From positions 4,598,210 to 4,662,209 of the forward strand of contig CAXIPT010000006.1 in assembly GCA_964030475.1 (NCBI GenBank): DNA of 64,000 nucleotides, given 5' to 3'. Position 1 is the stretch's first letter, and each line of letters begins with the position of its first letter. The DNA is from Tethya wilhelma. Its lineage: Eukaryota > Porifera > Demospongiae > Tethyida > Tethyidae. The position numbers and the translations under genes were made by a program. The notes under the pieces were generated by a model. That model saw nothing but the letters and a program-made list of their open reading frames with translations, was not told where the DNA came from and searched no databases. Of the stretch, positions 1 through 11,571 are shown in pieces.

Positions 1-131
1 GTTTTCCTCCCTTGTGCAATGTATTGCAATAGAGCGAAAAACAGTTTACACGCATTTAATTTGGCAGTTTTGCACCGACCGCCAAACCGCCAAATTTAAT
101 GTACCGTCAATATTTCCACGTTTACGGTATC
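1..131. mobile_element. Right end of a TACCGTA-family MITE, cut by the window edge
   Basis: The stretch ends in a run resembling GTCAATATTTCCACGTTTACGGTA, which matches the right terminal inverted repeat of the abundant TACCGTATAGC family seen elsewhere in this window (for example 15958-16120). The left end lies outside the window. Confidence 0.5.
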
Positions 132-288
132 ATAATTTCAGTAGTATACCGGTGTCAATTACAACTCAAAGCTCTCAGGTTTACAAAAGTGGTTGGTATT
201 GCAATAAAACTAGGGTAAAGCTATAGTCAAACAATGGATCGTACAATAATTTGTGTAAACTAGCTACATGTTAATGTAGTGCAAATAC

Positions 289-1078
289 CGGCTCGATCAT
301 AGTTGCTGAGTTTCTCAGGAGTTGAGGTCTTGTTGGGTGTCGCAAATGTTAGCTCATTACGATGGGAGGAGTCATTTTCTTCAATTAAAGTGCAATCTGA
401 CAAGCAGCTGCTGGAGTCGTCTAGAGTGATGTCAAAAAGAACAGAAGAACAAGAGCGAAGTAGACTCGACCTTGTAGCTGCTTCTCCTTGGTCTGTTATC
501 TTTGTAAGATCTGAAATTTTCAAGTAACATCAGTGCAGTGTTAATAGGAAATCTCGTGACTGATGGTGTACATGTCACATACCATAATTTTAATAGTGTA
601 CTGTAATAGCCAGCTACAAGTACTGTAGCTAGAATTACAAGGTGTCAATTACAACTGAAAGCTCTCAGGCTTTCAAAAGTGATTCGTATCACAATAAAGC
701 TATACCTTAGGCTACCCTGGGTATAGCTATATATATGGTAGTTAAACAATGGATCGCACAATAATTTGTGTAAAACTAGCTACATGTAAATGTAGTGCAA
801 ATACCTGATCGATCATAGTTGCTGAGTTTCTCAGGAGTTGAGGTCTTGTTGGGTGTCGCAAACGTTAGCTCATTACGATGGGAGGAGTTCTCTTCAATTA
901 AAGAGCAATCTGACAAGCAGCTGCTGGAGTCGTCTAGAGTGATGTCAACGAGAACAGAAGAACAAGAGTGAAGTAGACTCGACCTTGCAGCTGCTTCTTT
1001 AGTAAAGGAGTCACCCAAATCACTTCTATTTCCTTGGCCTTCAATTGTGCTGTCATACAGTCCTTCAGTCTTCGCCAT
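289..1078 (-). CDS. 5' end of an unrecognised gene with a tandemly duplicated exon
   Basis: The reading frame starts at the ATG at 1078 (MAKTEGLYDSTIEG) and runs to a GT donor after 805 (phase 1). A second exon at 289-510, preceded by a TTTCAG acceptor, re-enters in phase 1 and repeats the same peptide (RSSLLRSCSSVL, then SCLSDCTLIEEN, then ATPNKTSTPEKLSNYDR) before another phase-1 donor. The second exon is 222 nt, so copies can be added without breaking frame. The protein is Ser/Thr-rich and acidic with no recognised domain or signal peptide, so function is unknown. No stop is reached; the gene continues beyond the left edge, possibly with more copies of the exon. Seen: two homologous open exons with matching splice signals and phases. 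Inferred: that they belong to one transcript. Confidence 0.5.
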
Positions 1079-1154
1079 GACCAAAGCTAAAACATATTCG
1101 TGACAAGGTACAGATTCTGCTTCAAATCATGTTCAAATCATAGACTCTGTGGTA

Positions 1155-1765
1155 CTGTCAAGTTTAGTGTTTGTAATGTAGTGATGTTGTTGAAATGTCA
1201 GGCCGATCAAGTGTTGTTTGTTAGCACCATCATACAGGTGACACTTATCCAAAGAACACATTTGTAGCCTGTTCAAACCTTTGTGGCTGTTTGTAAGCTA
1301 ATACATAATCCAAATTGTATCAAGTTAACATCTGGAGTTTAGTACAACTTTGTGTGTAGTATCAGAATATGTGGTTTGTTTTGTTAGCTCTGTTTTTGTG
1401 CCTTCACATTTCAAGTTCACAGGTTGATTTTTGTATCCCTATCAATTTTAGCTATTAGCTTTGCCTCTATTGTATCTATATAACTCAACCAAATTGTGTC
1501 AAACTGTACTCTGTGGTACTGTTTAGTGTTTATAATGTTGTGATGTTGTTGAAATGTCAGGCCGATCAAGTGTTGTTTGTTAGCACCATTATACAGGTGA
1601 CACTCATCCAAATTAAGAACACATTTGGAGCCTGTTATTAGCTTTGCCTTCATTGTATGTTCATAACTTAACCGCCTGGGCCAACAATTCCACAACATCA
1701 CAACATTATAAACACTATAAACAGTATCACAGAGTATACGTACATTACGTATTGTTGCCATCATA
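1155..1765. repeat. Diverged direct and inverted repeats, non-coding
   Basis: A segment of about 110 bp (around 1160-1275) containing AGGCCGATCAAGTGTTGTTT recurs at about 1515-1635. The stretch at 1499-1543 is roughly the reverse complement of 1688-1732, giving a possible hairpin. No convincing coding potential is present. This looks like a decayed small transposable element. The rest of 1079-2423 is AT-rich with nothing recognisable. Confidence 0.4.
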
Positions 1766-2423
1766 TAAGCCAGCTAGGTGATTCATGATACTACAGAGCC
1801 ATAATAAGAGCTTGTTCAAACCTCTGTAGTTGTTTGTTAGCTAGCCTATAAGCCCTTTTTGTTGTATAATTATGTTGTTCTGTATTTGTGTTACAGGTAT
1901 CATGTGATTACTTCTTTTCTCTTAGTTGGAAGTAGATTCACTTTCTGCTTGGATTTCACCATTAGTTTATGAAACTTTTTGTGTATTATTTAAATTGATT
2001 TTTTTTTCATGGTTTTGTTATAATATGTAAATTTATTATGAAATTTATAAAATAGGTTGTTTGAATGTTGCAGAGTCGATGTACATGTAAGGAATGTACA
2101 CGTACAGAATCGCGGCTTTATATACAGCCTCGGAAGAAATATATAAGGAAAACAGGCCCTTACATAATATGCACATAATAGTATACTTACACATCAAAGG
2201 ACTTAATTGATTATATATAATATATACATATAGGCCTATCTCCATGCAAAGTTTGAGCTTCCGTAGTGGAAGCTAGCTAGCACATACTTTAGTACTTTTT
2301 AGTGTGCGTTTTGGAAATTACAATTTTACTTTTTTTCTTACGTTGTATAATTAGATCACCAATTTAACACCATGCGTGTGAGATAGTCTCGGTGTTTTTC
2401 AAAACTAACTTGAAGAAAGAAAG

Positions 2424-3266
2424 ATGACTCCTCCTGCAATGTGGTATTTGGACCATGATTTGAAACAGTCATGTATTTATTTGTTCAAGAATGGAAAGAG
2501 ATTGTGCCACGAAGGTGGGCCTAAGAACGGAATGATGTACGGACCCGTGTGCAAGCTTTCCCTTCTCACGAAGTCGAAGGAACAGACACCTTATTTGAAG
2601 GTAATTAGTGTTGTAAAGATTCCTTTTTACCGTGTTTTTTGGCCGCAATACTCAAGCTTGTACAAATATGACATAATTTGTGTATGATTTTATATGGTAG
2701 TCCATTAATTTTATTATTTTATGTGATAGTTTGCATGCAAGTATCACAGACATTTGTGAAAGCAATGTCCATTTACACGTTTCCCCTCTTCAATTTCCTT
2801 GCAGTTTGAATTCACCAATGGAAGAAGAGGTTTTAAAATCTGTGGCTTTGATTATAAAGCTTCCGCATTCTCATCATTGTTTCACGAGAAGAAAGTGACC
2901 ACAGATCAAGGCTTTGTTACACTGTGGAACTCTCATATAGCACCAAGTTTGGATGCAAAGACTGGCAAGTACGGAATCACGGGCTCCACAAAGTCTCTTT
3001 CACCCACCAATCAAGTTCCATCCAATACTCTCACCTCATCACGTATTCCATCCAATTCTACTCTCACCCCGTCAAATTCAACTCGCACCTCATCTCACAC
3101 CCCATCAAATTCAACTCTCACCTCATCGCGTAAGCGAAAGGCTGCCAGATCACCCAGCTACACGTCCAGCAAAGATACTCAAGACTGCTGAATGTACTCC
3201 TACTGAAACATCTGTTTCTATTGCTGATGCTAAGATTGATGAAGAAATCCGGAAATATTTTGTTGG

Positions 3267-3322
<56 letters not shown>

Positions 3323-3583
3323 GGTCCTACTTAGGGGACACCTTATCCTTATCACTCCATCCAGTTAGAAATTTAAAGCTAGTGGTTTGGATAAAAGTAT
3401 TACCCTGATGACCGGGAGATGGTCTTAGATGTTGCTTTGTGTTTGTGTGATCCAAGAGACTGGTGGTATGAAGTAAGAGCATATGTCTCTAGGTAGCTCA
3501 TGGGTTCAATTGACAAAGTTCTTCTCACCTTTTTGAGTAGTCCTGGAATGGCCCATTATTATTCTTACAATTCACTCTTAATC

Positions 3584-3624
<41 letters not shown>

Positions 3625-5716
3625 ACACTTTTTCCACAATTATTGTAACTTTTTGCTTACATGTAGGCCACTATCAGCTTCCTGTGTCATGTCTTGTTGA
3701 GCCTGTACCTTGTAGGCTATTGCGGAAAGTCAATCGTAAATTTGTGGACCGGCTTAAGGAAAACATGATAGCGAACCAGTCAACCGATTCAGCTCCAATT
3801 GTTGGACTTGTTACCTTGCCAGAGGACAAGATGTTTGACCCATCGAAACGAGAATCCTATCAGTATGAAACCATAGGTGGCAACAATTCACGAGTGGCAG
3901 TGCAGAGTCTATGGAAGGAGACCAATGAGATATTTTACAGCACTCGTCTGGTGTCAGTATATCAGAAATTGACAAACAACCAAGCCCTGAGGTTGGCTAG
4001 CCAACACAACCTGGTCACCATCAGATGACTACATGGGAAAAGGTACATGTATGTACATATTTTATAGTAGGAAAATTTCATAGATAAAAGTTGTCATCAA
4101 AATTAAGCATTTTTAATAACCTTTTTTCATGGATGTTATGGCTGATGTAATACAGTTTCACAGAATACTATTGATTGATGTTGATCAGAATATTGCTAGC
4201 AGAACTTTCCACTATACACCTGAATGCAGTACCTGAGTATCATGTGTATGCAATACTAATACTATACAATAATGACATTGTAATGTGTCTTGTAATGTCA
4301 TCATAAATATTAGGTTCAAGTCTGCCGAAGCGCTCTCTACCAGATGACGGAATGTGATGAAAGCGAGAATGAGCCCCCCCGAGAAACCACGTCATTGGAG
4401 AGCCCATTGTTCTTCTATTCTGATGCAACCAGTAAGTTGATATGCATGTAACTTGATGTGCATACATGAACCCTGTGACTATACCATAGATTGGGAAATT
4501 TTTGTTGTTAAAAGAACTATACAACTAGCATGAGTGCCATCAATAATTTTAATTTAAAACATACTGGTAGTCCTTACCAAATTTGTCAAAATGGTGAAAA
4601 ATAAAGTGCAAAAAATTACAAAACTAGCGAAAATTTCCCAATCTTTGGTATGCATCATAATCTAGGTGACATAATGATTTTCATGGATAGAATGAATATA
4701 ACAATACTGTGGATGTATTATTACTGTATGTAAAATAATTGGACCAGGTTACTTTTTCAGTATCATTAAATATGTACAAATGTAGGTCCGTACGTTAGAT
4801 GATGCCAGTATTTACTTCCTGGCTGGGCTACCTCGAGATGTCTATCAGCTACTGGAAAAGGTGTTTTCTGAGTACAGTGAGGGGAAGCTGAAGGGACAGG
4901 TAGCCAGACATGGGAGTCTTGGAAAGACACTGGACTTGAAGGGGTCTAATTTTAAGCCACTAAGGGGAATAAATGTTGACATCATCAAGCAGCTGTTCGA
5001 AGAGTTGGTGAATAAGAAGCTATCTATACAAGAGCTGGCTAAGGAGTGCTCCCGAATCAAACATCTGAGTGCTGTTCAGATTGCCTTTGTTCACCAGACT
5101 GGTGTGAAATCTTGGGAAGAGGCTCAAGAAAGATTCTGTAACTTCACTTCCCCCCAGGCCCTAGATGAATTCACAGTGAATGCGAAGCTTGTGAATTCTC
5201 AAAGGTATGTGGCATCAAGGCTAGTTTTTACTGTATAATAGTACACAAAAGTGCAATGTACATGTCATCAAGAGTATATTACACTACACAGTTACAGTGT
5301 TTCTGTGTTATCTATTGTATTTGCATCACATAGAATGGTAACTACTGTTTGAATGTACTGTATTTATTTTTACTGTTTTAGGTTCAAAGCGTTTTGCCAG
5401 GAAGCTCTCCTGAGTGAAGTCAAAGACCCCACGCATCATACCAATGGAGTGTATGGCCTTGGGAAGAGTGTTGCTGTTGTTGCTAGTCAATCAGCAATGG
5501 CTGCCTCATACTTACCACTCAAGCAACTTGCAGAGAGCAACAAGTTCAGGCCATTTGACGGGTTTGCTCTTTCTCTTTTTGACCTTGAAGATATCTGTGA
5601 GGGGCAGGTATGATACAGTATATAACAATGATTGATTCACTTGTACTTACTAAATATATCACTGCTTAGTAACATACATACAATATTGCTAAAAAAATTT
5701 ATGCCGTGGTACAGTA

Positions 5717-5781
<65 letters not shown>

Positions 5782-8700
5782 CTGCCTGTATGAGTATTGG
5801 AGCAGCAATGGTTAATGGTTTATTTATGTGTCATGCAGAGTATGGAGATCATCGTTAGAAGTATACTGGCAGTCAATACAATGGCTAGACGCTACAACTT
5901 TGTAATTGCGATCAGTGGAAAGTGCAATGACATCACACAGATTCAGGATTCACTCACCAATTGTGGTGTCACTCACCAAGAGTTGGTCTTCCTTGTCAAT
6001 GAGGACACAAGTGGTAAATGCTTATAACAAACACATGTATGCATGTACATGTATTCCCCCCTCCAATATCCACAGGGAAGGAAGTAATGTATATAATTTA
6101 TAATATTACCATACGTACGGTAGTACGTATAGTAGGAATGGGCCGACTGTCCCATAGACACAATACAAAATGTTGGTCACCATAAAAATCTAGTCAAACA
6201 AAATCAAACTTTCAAAGTTACTCAGAGGCTCTCACTAACAGATTACTAACTGCTTGCAAGTCTTGGAACTCGCAAAAAGTTTCCTCAGCACTCGTAGAGA
6301 GCGCTAGGGGGAAGCCACCATAGTGCCATTTTTGTTCCTCTAACTTACTTACGTACTTACGTACGTACGTACTTCCTAACTGACTTACTTGAAAAGCATT
6401 TCCAGAGAACCAGAATGTGTTGAGCCAACTTTGACTGCACAAAGTAAGTTCTTTTCATAGGTACTACATTCCTTGATACTCGTTTTCATCACAAATAAGC
6501 CTAAATAAAAACTAGAAAGCTTTGAACCGAGAGTATAAATTCATGTACTTCAATGTAGCCATCTTCTTGTAGAGTTCAAAGGTCATTATCCATGTGGCAT
6601 TATTATGCGCATGCGCATTAGCCTCCTCCACTTAATGTAGTGCTGCTACTCAAGCTTTTTGTAAAGACTAACCAGTCTCTAATATTTTCCACACTGTAGT
6701 GTTGAAAAAAGTGAATGAACAAGTAGTAAAAATTTCAAAAAAATAAGTAGTATAGGAATGGGCAGTGCGGTAAAAAGTATTGGAACAAGGCATGTCTCAA
6801 TTTCGGCACATGACTACTTCATTTTTTATACCCAACTCTTGGCTAACAGTCCAGTTTAAGTTACCTGTCTGTTATAGTTTGCTCCACTGCTTAGCCTACT
6901 GATTAGTAGGAATTTGAACCAATACAATAAAAGCTACCGCACTATTGTACAGATCGTTGCATTTACGACACTTAGCAGGATCCTAAGGAATGATCAACTG
7001 ACAAGAATAAAAATGAAGTAGTCATGTGCCGAAATTGAGACATGCCTTGTTCCAATACTTTTTACCGCACTGCCCATTCCTACACTACTTATTTTTTTGA
7101 AATTTTTATTACTTGTAATATATTAGCCTTGAGTGCAGGCCCCTCCCTTAGCTTTTTTTGCAAAAAAGCAGGACAGAGGGCCTGGTCGCCAATCTCATTT
7201 GAGTGACATAAAGGGTAGACACCAGTATATTTATCTAAAATTACTTGTATTATCCGAGTTTGTAGTCTACGGATTAAGGACACTCAAAAACCTAGACATG
7301 AGGCCTTAAGACTAGTAGCCATCATCACAACCCAAGCACATCTTCACATTCCACAACTAAAAACAACAAGCATCCTTTATCTTTTTTCGCTTACCTATAA
7401 CCTTCCTATCTCAATCTCACGGACTGGTAAAAACCTGGAAAAAGCATGAACTATACCATGCATTAAGTTCTGCAGTGATGTCTCTCATGAAAGATTGGCA
7501 ACCAGACTCCCCCCTTTCCCTTCAGTATTACCGTCTAGTGGGAAATTTTTGCACGGTTCAAATTTTCATGATTTTCACAGTCCGTGCTTTTTATGCTGAA
7601 ACAACCAATACTGTAAAAATTTTGACGAGCAAAATATCCCACTATACAGAATGTGAAAGGGGAGCCTAGGAACAAGGCCATAATACTGTCGATATTATTC
7701 CATAATTTAAGGAATTTATGAATCATGAAAATATGGTATTATATTATTGCATTGTCATTAGGAAATACCCGTGGTGCTATTTTTATAAAGAGCACAAAAG
7801 TGATGGTGGTTGGAGTTCTAGGAGAAGTGCCAGAATCTACCGGATCTATTTCAAACGTATTCAAGTACAAACATGAACATGTACTGTATGACGACGAAAA
7901 GAAGCCTGTATCCAGAGGGGATGTTACTACAGACTGCTATTCCAATATTTTCCAAGTAACAACAAAGCCAGGGGACTGGATATATTTCCCCCTACTTGCT
8001 ACAGGTATTCATATTATTATTACATCATGTACTCTGGTCCCCGCACTAAAGTCCATCTGGTTTGAGAATGCCGCTGGAAGTGAAATAATGAGATTCATGC
8101 AATACTTTATATTTGGGGCAAAATAGCTAACTTTTGACTGGTAAGGCGTAGGAAGCTGGAAAACCAACCAAAAGAACGGGGAGAATGTCATTGAGTGCTT
8201 TTCAATGGTGCTTGGAATTTTGAAATTGGTTGGATATTTAGAGAGTTATTCATTTTTTTCTACTGGCATTCTCAAACCAGATGGACTTTAGCGTTCAGAG
8301 TACTCTGATACCTACACTGGTGTTCAGAGTACTCTGATCCNATACCCGTGGTGCTATTTTTATAAAGAGCACAAAAGTGATGGTGGTTGGAGTTCTAGGA
8401 GAAGTGCCAGAATCTACCGGATCTATTTCAAACGTATTCAAGTACAAACATGAACATGTACTGTATGACGACGAAAAGAAGCCTGTATCCAGAGGGGATG
8501 TTACTACAGACTGCTATTCCAATATTTTCCAAGTAACAACAAAGCCAGGGGACTGGATATATTTCCCCCTACTTGCTACAGGTATTCATATTATTATTAC
8601 ATCATGTACTCTGGTCCCCGCACTAAAGTCCATCTGGTTTGAGAATGCCGCTGGAAGTGAAATAATGAGATTCATGCAATACTTTATATTTGGGGCAAAA

Positions 8701-9529
8701 TAGCTAACTTTTGACTGGTAAGGCGTAGGAAGCTGGAAAACCAACCAAAAGAACGGGGAGAATGTCATTGAGTGCTTTTCAATGGTGCTTGGAATTTTGA
8801 AATTGGTTGGATATTTAGAGAGTTATTCATTTTTTTCTACTGGCATTCTCAAACCAGATGGACTTTAGCGTTCAGAGTACTCTGATACCTACACTGGTGT
8901 TCAGAGTACTCTGATCCCCTCACTGGGTACTAGTGTTCAGAGTACTCTGATCCCCTCACTTGGTACTAGTGTTCAGAGTACTCTGATCCCCTCACTGGGT
9001 ACTAGTGTTCAGAGTACTCTGATCCCCTCACTTGGTACTGGCGTTCAGAGTACTCTGATCCCCTCACTGGGTTCTGGTGTTCATATATAGTACTCTGATC
9101 CCCTCACTGGGTACTATATAGCGTTCAGAGTACTCTGATCCCCTCACTGGGTACTAGCATTCAGAGTACTCTGATCTCCTCACTGGGTTCTGGTGTTCAG
9201 AGTACTCTGATCCCTGCACTAGCCCTAGCCCTAGCCTCTGATCCCTCCACTGCTCCATCCATTGCTTTGATTATTACACATGTATTCAATATTTTGTTTC
9301 AGAATCAGGACTGAAAGCCGTACTGAAGCGTGAGAGAAATGGCATTGGACTGTCACAGGACGCAACAACTGTTGCATTGGTGAAGAGGTCCTTGTGCGAG
9401 TGGGGTAGTAGTGTAAAGGATGCGAGTAGTAATCCAGACCTGGAACAAGGTGAAGAGGATAATGATCCAGACCTGGAACAAGGTGAAGAGGATAATGAAG
9501 AAGAGAAGGATTGTGAAGAAACTCAGTGA
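2424..9529 (+). CDS. Unrecognised ten-exon gene, two apparent frameshifts
   Basis: Exons inferred from splice sites and phase: 2424-2600, 2805-3129, 3170-3265, 3667-4042, 4314-4431, 4786-5204, 5382-5607, 5839-6013, 7762-8004 and 9303-9529. They sum to 2382 nt, a multiple of three. The intron at 3130-3169 would be only 40 nt. A Ser/Thr/Pro-rich linker (about residues 120-170) precedes a conserved-looking core and the C-terminus is an acidic repeat (PDLEQGEEDN twice). The frame breaks near 4015-4027, where a TGA precedes the apparent continuation HQMTTWEK, and in a seven-C run at 4374-4380; a one-base change at each restores the downstream frames, so they may be sequence errors or mark a pseudogene. 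No known domain was recognised. The exon 7762-8004 appears twice only because of a contig overlap at 8341. Confidence 0.6.
3265..3308. repeat. (CT)n microsatellite starting at a splice donor
   Basis: A pure CT run of about 40 bp follows immediately after the GTATG donor of the exon ending at 3265, then changes to GT. Intronic. Confidence 0.8.
4482..4650. mobile_element. TACCGTA-family MITE, GATTGGG subtype
   Basis: Left end TACCATAGATTGGGAAAT and right end whose reverse complement reads TACCAAAGATTGGGAAAT. Both ends share the same GATTGGG variant. Intronic in the 2424-9529 gene. Confidence 0.7.
5718..5777. repeat. (GT)n microsatellite
   Basis: About 60 bp of uninterrupted GT inside the intron between exons 5382-5607 and 5839-6013. 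Confidence 0.9.
6719..7116. mobile_element. Long-TIR MITE, copy 1
   Basis: Two inverted arms of about 100 bp (near 6719-6825 and 7010-7116) share TAGGAATGGGCAGTGCGGTA, then a stretch containing CGGCACATGACTACTTCATT. The centre is about 180 bp of non-coding sequence. It sits in the 1.75-kb intron 6014-7761. Similarity to copy 2 (11218-11571, opposite orientation) extends a few tens of bases beyond these limits, so the true ends may be slightly farther out. Confidence 0.75.
7529..7650. mobile_element. Short TACCGTA-family MITE, AGTGGG subtype
   Basis: Begins TACCGTCTAGTGGGAAAT and ends with the inverted, degraded form ATCCCACTATACAGA. It lies just upstream of the exon at 7762. Confidence 0.6.
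8046..8291. mobile_element. CTAAAGTCC-family MITE
   Basis: Terminal inverted repeats CTAAAGTCCATCTGGTTTGA and TCAAACCAGATGGACTTTAG bound 246 bp of non-coding sequence within the last intron of the 2424-9529 gene. A second copy at 8622-8867 is the assembly duplicate. Diverged relatives lie at 14401-14520 and 50433-50635. Confidence 0.75.
8341..8916. other. Unmerged contig overlap (duplicate of 7766-8340)
   Basis: After the single N at 8341, positions 8342-8916 repeat 7766-8340, as far as I can compare, without difference. The second copy begins inside the exon, without the splice acceptor. This is what two overlapping contigs placed end to end look like. Treat one copy as artefact. Confidence 0.8.
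8868..9226. repeat. 36-bp minisatellite
   Basis: About ten tandem units built on GTTCAGAGTACTCTGATCCC followed by CTCACTGGGTACTAGT, with small variants and one unit interrupted by ATATA. The core GAGTACTC is palindromic. It lies in the last intron of the gene ending at 9529. Confidence 0.85.
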
Positions 9530-9839
9530 TTGTAATGGATTTTCTGGTTTTGAATTAGTAGTTACGTTTCAAGTTATGCATTTGTATTTTATCTGCTGCT
9601 ATTACTGTAATAATAATTTTCTTTGTATGCATTAATTTGATTCTATTTAACTTTCTGTATGATCGCTGCTACTATGGTAAATATAAACTGATGATTAAAT
9701 TGTGTAAAACTGAAGCATACAGAGAGACAATATTTGTGATAGTTTTACTGATGGTTAAATATAAGCAGATAAAATGCACAATTGGCAGCATTCTTTCTCA
9801 GTTAAAATCTTAAAATAGAAATTCTTACTTTAAAGTAGA

Positions 9840-11165
9840 CACTGTTATAACATGTTGAAAAACACCAGGCAGCAAGCAGTGACCGTATCTAGACTGCTTT
9901 CGCAAGTAAACTCTTCTGATGAACAGCTTGAAGCAAATTTGTCAACTATGCTTCAAAGTGTTCGTGGTACAAAGCACTACTGGTTTCTTCGCCAGAGTGA
10001 GCTAAAATGCATTATCCGTGAGGTTGGCCCCCCACTCTGTTTCTCACATTTAGTTGTGCAGAGTATGAATCTTCATATATATCTGAGTATCTCAAGAAAG
10101 TCAATGGAATTCCACCTACCTCAAAATGTAACATTGGAAAGCTTTGTACAGAAGATCCAGTGTCTGTTTCCTGTCAGTTTAGCAACAAATTCCATGCTTT
10201 CTTTACAGTCCTTGTGAAAGGACAAGTGTTGGGTCAAATAGCCCACTACTATTGGAAAAAAGAGTACCAAGCCAGGGGAGCACCTCACTATCATGTGTTG
10301 TTGTGGATAGAAGGTGCTCCTGTGATTGAGGAGGATGATCCTGATGATGTACTTGCCTTTATCCAGGATAGGATCACTTATCACATTCCTGACGAGAAAT
10401 CCAATCCTGAACTGTACAGACTTGTTACACGATACCAGATGCACAAGTGTAGCAACTATTGTCGTAGAAGGCGAAAGCTTACTGGCAATACTTTTATGAC
10501 TGTGTGCAAATTTGGCTTTCCTAGGCCAGCCTGTGAATGTGCACGTATCAATCCAGTTGAACAGAGCCTCAAGTCTCGTACCAAGATCTATGAACTAGTA
10601 AGATCAGAAATAGAGATACGTGTCAATGATTACAATCTACTGTTGCTGTATCTGTGGAAAGCAAATGTAGATATCCAGTACATAGCAGAAGGCTCGCTAG
10701 CTTTAGCTCACTATGTTAGTGGATATGTGACAAAAGCTGAACGTAGTGACCTACAAGAAATTTGGGATGACATAGCCAGCAACAAATCCATGTACAGCCA
10801 GCTTTGGAGCTTTGGTATTAGGAGCTTAAGATTCCGTGAATGTGGTCTCTATGAGGCAGTAAAATATTTGGATGTTTCACTTCCAAGCAAACGTAGTCAC
10901 AGGCTAAAAAGCCACAAAGAGCTACAAGGTCTAGTTGCTAGCTAGGGATCCCAATTCAGACAGAATATTTGAGCCTAGTCTGATAGAGAATTACTATCCT
11001 GACAGACCTCATGAACTTGAAGGTTACTGTCTGTTTGATTTTGTTAGCTGGATTGATTGGACAAGCCGGGACAAAAATGGTCATTGGGGAGGGGCAGGTC
11101 CTTGTACTGATCTCCACAAAGTAAATCCAACTAGCAAGAGCTTACGTTTCATTTGGTTTATGTAA
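9840..11165 (+). mobile_element. Decayed Helitron Rep (HUH endonuclease) fragment
   Basis: Three consecutive reading-frame pieces (9852-10030, about 10030-10945 after a shift, and 10935-11165) read as a Helitron helicase-like N-terminal domain. The start MLKNTRQQAV resembles the conserved MLKNTRGS region of Helitron proteins. EYQARGAPHYHVLLW contains the HUH metal-binding histidines, and AHYVSGYVTK fits the paired catalytic tyrosine segment. The downstream helicase domain is missing and a MITE follows at 11218. Frameshifts near 10030 and 10940 plus truncation mean it is not autonomous. Known: Helitrons move by rolling-circle replication using a Rep-helicase protein. Inferred: this is a fossil copy. 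Confidence 0.85.
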
Positions 11166-11217
11166 TGGAGACAAAATGCCTTATGTTAAGGGAATCCACA
11201 AAAGAGGTTAACTGTAT

Positions 11218-11571
11218 ATTACAAGGAGTAAAACTTTTATAAAAATGAGGAGTGTAGGAAATGGGCAGTGCGGTAAAAAGCAAGGAAAGAAGACAAGTCT
11301 CTGCACGAATTTCGGCACATGACTACTTCATTTTCCTGAGTCAAGTTATAAATGTCAGTCGTTTGGCTCATGAGTCAATGCAAGCAATCTCTTGACTAAT
11401 TTGGATGAAATAACAAGCATATAGAATGTAGGTGCACGGTAATGTTTGAGAGTTGGGCACAAAAAATGAAGTAGTCATGTGCCGAAATTCAGAGACTTGT
11501 CTTGTTTCCTTGCTTTTACTGCACTGCCCATTCCTACACTTCTCAATTTTATAAATTTTTTTCTACTTGTT
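11218..11571. mobile_element. Long-TIR MITE, copy 2
   Basis: Same family as 6719-7116 in opposite orientation: the left arm contains GGGCAGTGCGGTAAAAAGCA and the right arm contains the reverse GCACTGCCCATTCCTACAC. Both arms carry CGGCACATGACTACTTCATT or its complement. It interrupts or abuts the Helitron fragment. The stretch 11600-12150 that follows has no coding signal; 12075-12150 resembles the reverse complement of about 6370-6430. Confidence 0.75.

Noticed and set aside
8377..8703. Second copy of the exon reading frame as a separate gene or exon duplication
   Set aside because: It begins right after an N inside the exon, without its acceptor, and matches the first copy exactly; treated as contig overlap.
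8868..9226. CRISPR array
   Set aside because: Units are contiguous without unique spacers and the genome is eukaryotic; it is a minisatellite.
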